From: Bos javanicus
Lineage: Eukaryota; Chordata; Mammalia; Artiodactyla; Bovidae
Direction: 5' to 3'
NCBI RefSeq assembly: GCF_032452875.1
Contig: NC_083878.1
Span: 60,989,378 to 61,053,377 of the forward strand
Length of the DNA: 64,000 bases
The first letter of the stretch is position 1; each line of letters opens with the position of its first letter. Below are positions 56,425 to 64,000 of this stretch, one piece after another. The notes beneath the pieces were generated by a model. That model was not told the origin of the DNA, searched no databases, and saw nothing but the letters and a program-made list of their open reading frames with translations. Both the position numbers and the translations under genes were made by a program.

Positions 56425-57605
56425 GTTGTTGTTCAGTCGCTAAGTCATGTCCAACTCTTTGCGAGCCCATAGACTGCAGCATGCCAGGCTCCCCTGTCCT
56501 TCACTATCTCCTGGTGTTTGCTCAAACTCATATCCATTCAGTCAGAGATGCTATCTAACCATCTCTTCCTCTGCCTATCCCTTCTTCTTGTGTCTTCACT
56601 CTTTCCCAGCATCAGGGTCTTTTCCAATGAGTCTCTCTTCGCATCAGGTGGCCAAACTTTTGGAGCTTCAGCTTCAGCATCAGTTCTTCCAGTTAATATT
56701 TAGGGTTGATTTCCCTTAAGATTAACTGGTTTGATCTCCTTGCTGTCCAAGGGACTCTCAAGAGTCTTCTCCAGCACCACGATTTGCAAGCACCAATTCT
56801 TCAATGCTAAGCCTTCTTAATGGTTCAATTCTCACATTCATACATGACTACTGGAAGAACTATAGCTTTGACTATACAGACCTTTGTTGGCAAAGTGGTA
56901 TTTCTGCTTTTTGATACACTGTCTAGGTTTGTCATAGCTTTTCTTGCAAGGAGCAAGTGTCTGAATTTCATGGTTGCAGTCACCGTCTGCAGTGATTTTG
57001 GAGCCCAAGAAAATAAAATCTGTCACTGTTTTCACTTTTTCCCCATCTATTTCCCATGAAGTGATGGGACCAGATGCCATGATCTTAGTTTTTTGAATGT
57101 TGAGTTTTAAGACAGGTTTTTCACTCTCCTCTTTCACCTTCATTAAGAGGCTCTTTAGTTCCTCTTTGACTTCTGCCATTATTATCTGCGTATCTGAGCT
57201 TGTTGATACTTCTGGCAATCTTGATTCCAGCTTGTGATGCACCCAGCTTGGCATTTTGCATGATGTACTCTGCATAGAAGCTAAATAAACAGGGTAACAA
57301 CATATGGCCTTGATGTACTCCTCTCCCAATTTTGAACCAGTCCATTGTTCCATGTCTGGTTCTAACTGTTGCTTCTTGACCCACATACAGGTTTCTCAGG
57401 AGACATGTAAGGTGGTCTGGTATTCCCATCTCTGAGAATTTTCCACAGTTTGTTGTGATCTACACAGTCAAAGGCTTTAGTGTAGTCAATGAATTAGAAG
57501 CAGATGTTTTTCTGGAACTCTGTTGCTTTCTCTATTATCCAATGAATGTTGGCGATCTCCAGTTCCTCTGCCTTTTCAAATCCCAGCTTGTACATCTGGA
57601 AGTTG
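56425..57605 (-). mobile_element. BovB, older subfamily, 5'-truncated (about 1.2 kb)
   Basis: The tail gttgttgttcag at 56425 continues into the RT region, ending near 57605. Coding text is recognisable but broken: SWEIDGEKVKTVTDFIFLGS near 57050, LPCLFSFYAEYIMQNA near 57290-57240, and GIPDHLTCLLRNLYVGQEAT at 57429-57370. The YADD motif reads YADN and is followed by a deletion at 57180. It is a dead copy. Confidence 0.9.
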
Positions 57606-57606
57606 T

Positions 57607-58330
57607 CTTTATGCTGAGTCATAAAGCAACTCTATGTTTGACACTTGGAGTAACTGCCAAACTGTGTTCCAAAGTTATTCCACCAGCAATGGACTTTAAT
57701 TTGTTATTGTCTGTCTTTGATTTTAAGCCATTTAGTGGTTAAGTCAGTATGGTTTTGATTTCTATATCCTTGATGGTAAATGATGTTGAACATTTTTCAA
57801 ATGATTATTAGTCATTTATATATCATTTTTGGAGAAATGTCTATTTTAATCCTTTGCCAATTTAAAAATTGAGTTATTTGTCTATTGTTAAGTTGTATTA
57901 GTTCTTTATATATTCAGGATAGAAGCCCCTTATCAGATGTGTGATTTGCAAATATTTTCTCCCATCTGTTGGCTGATATACACTTTATTGATGACATCTT
58001 TGAAGTACAAAAGCTTTTAATTTTGCTAAAGCACCGTCTATTTTTCTTTGTTGTTCATGCTTTTATGATCACACCATTACCAGAACTTCCCTGGTGATCC
58101 AATAAAATTCTGTGCTTCCACTCTAAGGGGTGCAAGTTCAACTCCTGGTCAGGGAACTAAGATCCCACATGCTGTGTGGTGTGGCCATAAAATATAATAA
58201 TAATAAACCATTGCCAAATCCAAGGTCACAGTATTAGTCTAATTTTCTGTTATAAGTTTCATACTTTTAGCTGTTAACATTTAGGTTGATGGTCCGTTTT
58301 GTGTTAATTTTTGTATAAAGTTGTTTTCAT
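57607..58330 (-). mobile_element. Old L1 fragment, ORF2
   Basis: The text ggttttgatttctatatcct, atcagatgtgtgatttgcaa and gttaatttttgtataaagtt is antisense L1 ORF2. It is split by a CHR SINE at 58083-58200. Confidence 0.75.
58080..58205 (+). mobile_element. CHR-type SINE, short copy
   Basis: The tRNA-Glu-derived head (acttccctggtgatccaata, ggtgcaagttcaactcctgg) and ggaactaagatcccacatgc are followed by a (TAA)n tail. A possible short TSD is accatt. Confidence 0.85.
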
Positions 58331-58851
58331 TCTCTTAATCTTCACAGTATATTCAAGTAATCATGACCTACAGGTATCTCTGTCTAAAGCGGGTTCAAAA
58401 AACCTTAGCAATTCATACTGAAGAGATTGAGCTTTTGGGGCTGGATTGCTATTGAAGTAAGTTATAAGCAATATACTCTAGAAAGAGTAACATGTTCTAA
58501 CAATGCTTTTATTTATAATTTATCATAAATAGTTTAAAGATGATAAAAATTGACTTATGATTACTCTTTCCTTTAGAAATGGGTATAAACAATTGAATTA
58601 GGAACAGATACATTTAGGAACAGTATCTTTCATGTTCTTAAAAGACACCTTTATGCCTTCATGTTCACTGTGGGAATTGTGACTATAAACTTTCAACTTT
58701 TGGTCAATCAGAAAATTAAAGTTAGATAAAAATAATTAAAAAAATAGCCTCATCTGGGAAAAAAATAGCCCCAACTTTCTTAAGACTGTAAAACCTAGAT
58801 TATTGTTATGAGAAATTCTAAGTGCCTCTTTTTGATTTTGCACACATGTAC
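58331..58851. other. Sequence without recognised genes
   Basis: Nothing recognised. Confidence 0.55.
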
Positions 58852-58919
58852 CCATTTGTTGGGCTTTCCTGGTGGCTCAGACGGTAAAGAATCCACCTGC
58901 AACGAGAGATCCATTTGTT
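58852..58919 (+). mobile_element. Head-only Bov-tA insertion (50 bp) with TSD
   Basis: 58861-58910 holds only the start of the tRNA-derived head (gggctttcctggtggctcag through atccacctgcaac). It is flanked by the direct repeat ccatttgtt at 58852-58860 and 58911-58919. There is no Bov-A body and no tail. Confidence 0.75.
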
Positions 58920-59641
58920 AAAGGCAGGCATTTCTGAGATCACAGAATTAGAGCTGGAAAGGGTCTTAAGCATTTATCTCTTCTAACCCTTACCTCTTGG
59001 TGACAAAGTATTAGCTTTCCATTTACATTTCCCAAAGTAAAAGTTTCCCATTTATCATTTTACAGATGAGGCAAATGAAGCAACTCTCTTCTCTGCTTCA
59101 TTTCTTGGCTTCCTCCTTTTTTCAGGTGGGCTTGCTTTAGGGGAGGTCACTGGAGGCAGAATACTTAGCGTTACAGCTACCAACTCAAGAGGAAATTGCT
59201 TCTCTTTCCTAGTCACTCTACTTCTACCAATTTCCCCAGAATTGTGTCTGCACAGTTTGACTTGGAGATGTATCTGTGTCTCTATCTCTATCCACTTTTC
59301 CTGCTCCGTCCAGAGGTTATGTGAGCTCATAGAATGACCCGATTAATAAGTGATGGAGCTGCAACAGTTCTCTCAAGTTCAGCCCCATCCTATGCTCAGT
59401 GCCCTTCACCATAACTGGCTTGATTCTCTCCAGACTACAAGAGAATGATGGATTTCTTGTATCTCTTTTAATTTTGTCTTAAGCTGTTACTTGAATATTT
59501 TGTAAGCTATCAATTAGTTATAGTTTACATTTTTATTTTTTGTACAATTTTTCCCTCTGAAATAAGTTTAAATTTCTCGAGCTCTCCAACTGTGACTTAC
59601 ACAGTTATGTAAAATTTTCATACATTTTAGAAATGTGTGTA
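58920..59641. other. Mostly unknown; MIR-like text at 58930-59075
   Basis: The text cacagaattagagctggaaa and atcattttacagatgaggca suggests a decayed MIR-type SINE. The 91-codon minus frame at 59055-59330 has no motif. Confidence 0.5.
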
Positions 59642-59925
59642 GTTTTAAAAAAAATTTATTTATTTAATTTTGGCTGTGCTGGGTCTTCATTGCACATGGG
59701 CCTTCTCTAGTTGCAGTGAGAGGGGGTTGTGATGCACGGGCTTCTCATTGAAGTGGCTTCTCTTCTGTGGAGCACAGGCTTTAGGGAGCATGGGCTTTAG
59801 TAGTTGTGGTCCATGGGCTTATTACTCCACAGCATGTGGGATCTTCCTGGACCAGGAATTGAACCTGTGTCCTCTATGTTGGCAGATACAATCCCAGCCA
59901 CTGGACCACCAGGGAAGTCCTATAG
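59642..59925 (-). mobile_element. CHR-type SINE
   Basis: The antisense 3' end (ttttggctgtgctgggtctt) at left and the tRNA-derived head at right (cactggaccaccagggaagt) match the layout at 51262-51577. A poly-T follows at 59929-59945. Confidence 0.88.
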
Positions 59926-59967
59926 TGTTTTTTTTTTTTTTTTTTAAAACAGCAACACTTTCTTGCC

Positions 59968-60112
59968 CATATTAGTGAAAGCGAAGTCACTCAGTCATGT
60001 CCGACTCTGCGACCCCATGGACTGTAGATTACGAGGTTTCTCCATCCATGAGATTCTCCAGGCAAGAGTACTAGAGTGGGTTGCCATTTCCTTCTCTACT
60101 TACTCATATTAG
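59968..60112 (-). mobile_element. Bov-A monomer SINE with 8-bp TSD
   Basis: A single Bov-A unit on the minus strand, with TSD catattag at 59968-59975 and 60105-60112. The right flank (ggcacttagtaaatatttgc) looks like an L2 3' end. Confidence 0.85.
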
Positions 60113-61519
60113 GCACTTAGTAAATATTTGCTTATTTGACCCACCTGACTTGACACTGAAGCAGAGAATAGAATCCTCTGTAGAGAATATGATGACAAAA
60201 GGGAGTCAAATGTCAGCCCCAAATTAGAGGGTCATGGGGAAAATACCCAGCATGACCATGACATTCATGGTTCTAAATCTGAATAACACAATTCAAACCT
60301 GTAAAAAGTACCAGTAAAAACTATCCTTTTTATGACATAAAATACAAAAGATATCAGTAGGAATAGAACATTTTGTGAAAGAAGAGTATTCACTCACTCC
60401 CAGACTGAAGTGTGTAGATAGGCAAAATAGATTCAGAATTAAGACACATTAGATGTACTAGGAATGGATTTTTTCTGGGGAGCATTTTTATTTTTATCAA
60501 TTAGATATGATTTATAAGCAGAAAGTATAGGTGGCAGCTTTTATATAGTAAGAGAACATTTTAAAGAGTACATAATGATTTATACAATACTTTCAATCTA
60601 AGACTACCGTTATGCAATTTTAATCCTTATTTTTATTGTAAAAATCAATCTAAAAACACTAAAGGAGAATTTAAGAAAATGGTATCACTCATAATCTTTA
60701 CATTCTAACATATATTTGTGTACTGAGTATTCTCTTATATATCTATTTTTACATTTAAAAAGGTCATAGAACGCTTACAAGATAAATGCCAACTTTATTT
60801 TACCCCTCAGAACATCTAGGAAGGTAGTTAAAATATTTCTGAATAAAGGGCAGTGAAAATAAGCTTTTATTATTTTATAAAGGAGTCAAAAGGGATATTA
60901 AATAGGATGGGTGTGTTTCTTAAAATACTATCATTCTTAATAACATTTCATTCTTAAAAGTTTCATGGGAACACCAAGGAATGCATTGATCAAATTGTTT
61001 TGGCTAACATTTAACAGATTTCAGATAATCTCTCTCAGACAATGTAATTTCAGTTTTGGTATGTGTTAATTTTGCATTTTTACAGTTACAATAGTGTTGT
61101 CTTATATTCATAATTTTTAAAACATGGATCAATATCTCTAAAGTGGTTCAGTGAAGCATAAAAAAAGTAAAACAGTAAGGTAAATATTACTACAATTCAA
61201 GTGAATTAAAAACAAATTGTAAACAGTATCTTCACAATTGCATAGTGCAAGTACAGATTATAAACCTGTGTGAAGTGTGACAAAGTCTATGTGCGATTTT
61301 TCACAAGCAACTACAAAGAAATAAAGGTGTAAATTATAAATACAACAATAAATATCTGAAAACTGGATTCATTGAGGGAGCAATCTGTTAATATTAGTCC
61401 CCAGTGCATTGGCTTTTATAAAACTTCTTTTAATTAGTTTTTTGTCATTGTTAAACAACACACAGTCCCCTCTCATCAGTTGAGATTTTCTAAGGCAAAC
61501 ACTAAATAATAGTTTCTAA
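60113..61519. other. AT-rich sequence without recognised genes
   Basis: A short L2-like 3' end is at 60111-60140. Otherwise no gene or repeat is recognised, and there are no open frames of note. Confidence 0.55.
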
Positions 61520-61524
61520 CTGAT

Positions 61525-61640
61525 GAGGAATGTGAGCCCCATAAGGGCAGGAATTTTGTCCCTTTTGTTGTGCTGCATCTCCAATACTTAGCTCAATGCT
61601 TTAAGCTTAGTAGTCATTCAATTATTAAAAACTTAGCTAG
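61525..61640 (+). repeat. L2 LINE 3'-end relic
   Basis: The text gtgagccccataagggcagg, tctccaatacttagctcaat and agtagtcattcaattattaa fits the conserved L2 3' end. Confidence 0.65.
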
Positions 61641-61907
61641 TAAATTAATAAATACTACTTATAACAAGTTAATAAATTACTTGTTAACAAATGAACGGAT
61701 TTTTAGCTAAAAATATCATCAAAGGAAATCAAAATCACAAAACTATCAGTCAAGTTGTATTCTTTTATGTTTGTAGCAAAACTAGGTACAGGTTATGTTG
61801 TTGCAAAATCAGCTGAAAATTATTAAGATTTTAATAAGAGAAAGCAGAATGAACTATTGGCAAAACTGACCAAATATCATTCCTGGGCATTGTAAATAGC
61901 CATACCA

Positions 61908-62157
61908 CACAGTGTTGAAGGGCTTCCCGGGTGGCGCTAGTGGTAAAGAATTCATCTGCCAGTGCAAGAGATGTAACAGATACAGGTTCGATCCCTGGGT
62001 CAGGAAGATCCCCTGGAGGAGGACATGGCAACCCACTCCAGTATTCTTGCCTGGAGAATCCCATGGACTGAAGAGCCTGGCAGGCTGCAGTCCATAGGGT
62101 CACACAGAGTTGGACACGGCTAAAGCAACTTAGCATGCATGCACAGTGTTGAAGGGC
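61908..62157 (+). mobile_element. Bov-tA SINE with up to 16-bp TSD
   Basis: Full-length head (ggcttcccgggtggcgctag), Bov-A body and 3' end. The repeat cacagtgttgaagggc is at 61908-61923 and 62142-62157. Its last bases also fit the SINE start. Confidence 0.95.
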
Positions 62158-63945
62158 AGTTAATACCATGTAGCAGTGTAATGGTTTCACTTTATAGCAT
62201 GACATGTATGAAGACATTCTCAACAAGTTTCTCTGTTTATCACTAAGAACTGACTGTAGGGTTTTAGTAATTATTATTTTGTCAGTTGTGAGGTAAGCTG
62301 GGGAAGAAGCATGCACAAGGTAGCTTTGTGAGTAGCTAGGAAGTGTGTTATTACAAGAATGAAAGAAGATGAGCAATCAACAACAGTCCGCCTGCTTTTA
62401 TTTGGAAAAAGTTCAAAGAAAGAGTGAATATTTAAAATATGGTCAAATAAATATACATCTTTTTAGCATGGATTGTGTAAAGAAAGATGCATATGTACAG
62501 TACTCCCCTTTTCCACTGAAACATACTAGCTCACAGGGGAAAGGTGCTTGCTTAAGTTTTTGAAATAAGATATGGTACACCAATAATGCCAGATAATTAC
62601 TTCTCAACAAGTGCAGCTTAGCACTATATATTCAGTATCTGAAATGGAACAAATTTATCATTTTGGGACAAAACATCACGGTTTTTAATGTTGAAGATAT
62701 CAGGATTTCCTTAGAAGACTAACCTATGGCACAAAAAACAGTTCTTGCTCAACAGTTAACTTTCTTTCCTTGGAGAAAAATATCAATGATTCGTTATTGG
62801 GACTATTTAAAAATAGCAACAAAAGTTGCAACAAAATATGAAGAAATAACCAGCGGCTCTCATGAAGTTGTCTCTACTTAACAGGCTATGTTCTACTTTC
62901 TGGAAGCCCAGTCACTGGTTGATTTACTCTAAAAAGAGAGATCTGGGATGATATTGCAGCTCTCTCTGGCTTCCATGTTACTTCCCTTGTCCTGGAACTG
63001 TTCTCCATTTTGCCCTGCCTAGCAGATTGCCCAAACTATGCCTGAGTTAATCCTACCCTCTGAGTGTTGGGTTTGTTTTCCAGCTCTACTCATTTGGGGC
63101 AAGTTTCTGCAACAGGGCTAGTTTCCCTTGGCTCATGTCCAGTGTGCTGGTAAGTGAGGTTCTGCCTGATTTCAGCTTGCTGCGTTTTGCACTGTTTGAG
63201 ATGGAGATGCTTTGATTCAACACCACATGGTGGGTATTCAGTGCCCTCCAAGACTGTGAATTCCTACTGGTTTTTCTTTGCCTTTCCTGTCTAGCCTCAT
63301 TATTTCAGAAGATGTTAATTATATTATCTTGTTCATACTAAATATAGTCATCCAGGAATTATTCAGAAGAAAACACTGGCATCATGCTATGTCCGGTTAC
63401 TTGCAATTTATTCCAATTATTGAAAACACAGGAAAAAAAAAAAAAAGCAGAGATCAGTCTACTCTTTATAAGTCATCAAAGGCTCTTAACATTTAATGGG
63501 AAATGACCAATAAACCTTGGCCAAGAATCCCTGATTTTATAGGACGTACATTTATTAAATTTAGCAAACAGTTTCTCAGAAAGGGCTCGAGCCCACCTAA
63601 TTTCAACTCAAACTTTTTTTGCAATAATCCCAGTAATGGTTGACTTACTGGCAAAATGTAAATTCTCTCTGATAACTGCATTTATCTTCGCATATACACC
63701 ATTTCTGGGCTGGGATTTTACCAACATTAAATTATCTTGAGTAATGTGAAAGATCAGACCTGCAAAGGTACTCTAGAGTCAAGAACTGATATTTAGTTGG
63801 TCCTCAATAAGAGAGCTGGGCCAGTGGTTCATGGCTGTCATCCATTCTAGCTGATTGATGTCTTTGTTGCTAACATTTTGAGTATCCACATTTTGAAGAT
63901 TTCTGAGCCTTCTGATCATTCATATATTGCTCTGTATAACAGAGG
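62158..63945. other. Sequence without recognised genes
   Basis: Nothing recognised. An A-tract lies at 63433-63445. Frames are under 75 codons. Confidence 0.55.
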
Positions 63946-64000
63946 TGGCTCGGTGGTAAAGAGTCCTCGTGCAATGCAGGAGTAGCAGAAGATGTGGATT
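63946..64000 (+). mobile_element. Bov-tA SINE head, cut by the window edge
   Basis: The text gaggtggctcggtggtaaag followed by gcaatgcaggag is the start of a Bov-tA head, running off the end of the window. Confidence 0.75.

Noticed and set aside
957..63946. tRNA genes at the many tRNA-like heads
   Set aside because: These are heads of Bov-tA and CHR SINEs, followed by SINE bodies. No complete cloverleaf gene with a proper 3' end was seen.
1..64000. CRISPR arrays, operons, phage or other prokaryotic systems
   Set aside because: The base composition, SINE/LINE content and lack of dense genes are those of a ruminant nuclear genome. No regular spaced repeats were seen.

Overview
This window looks like ruminant (bovid/pecoran) nuclear DNA. 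The evidence is its repeats: BovB (RTE) LINEs, Bov-tA and Bov-A2 SINEs, CHR-type tRNA-Glu SINEs and ruminant L1s, on a background of old mammalian repeats (MIR, L2, MER5-like, old L1). The species cannot be told from the window alone. I found no host protein-coding gene, tRNA, rRNA or CpG island that I can support. Every recognisable long open frame is a piece of a retrotransposon protein: BovB endonuclease/reverse transcriptase or the L1 ORF2 C-terminus. Two short exon-like stretches (about 23.55 and 24.92 kb) are the only weak host-coding candidates.

Layout. 0.9-5.5 kb is an old minus-strand L1 broken up by BovB copies and rearranged. 5.5-17.6 kb is mostly old, unannotatable sequence with scattered L1, BovB and SINE insertions, including a minimal 48-bp L1 insertion. 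17.6-19.3 kb is a BovB with an inverted 5' half and a clean 14-bp target-site duplication (TSD). 19.3-25.7 kb holds MIR/MER5-like relics, a MIR-seeded trinucleotide array and the two exon-like stretches. 25.7-36.4 kb carries four BovB copies, a young L1 with a probable 3' transduction, and a pair of short SINE-derived insertions related by an 87-bp perfect inverted copy. 39.7-43.0 kb is an L1 interrupted by Bov-A2, the longest BovB of the window, and Bov-tA. 43-64 kb is a series of SINEs, a young minus-strand L1, an older BovB, CHR SINEs and unique sequence.

How the pieces work together. BovB supplies (or once supplied) the enzymes. Bov-A/Bov-tA/Bov-A2 SINEs share the BovB 3' end, and many insertions still show TSDs. 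No single copy here has an uninterrupted BovB or L1 reading frame, so all are non-autonomous as they stand.

The most interesting signal is at 1.34-4.17 kb. Two BovB copies in opposite orientation, nearly identical over about 290 bp, flank a piece of L1 and a BovB endonuclease block that are both in the wrong orientation. An 11-bp sequence occurs once at each of two breakpoints as reverse complements, and becomes a normal direct TSD if the interval is flipped back. The simplest reading is a two-step history: a 5'-inverted BovB insertion, then an inversion by recombination between inverted BovB copies. Other notable signals are 3'-truncated, head-only SINE insertions that still have TSDs, and a locally templated insertion.
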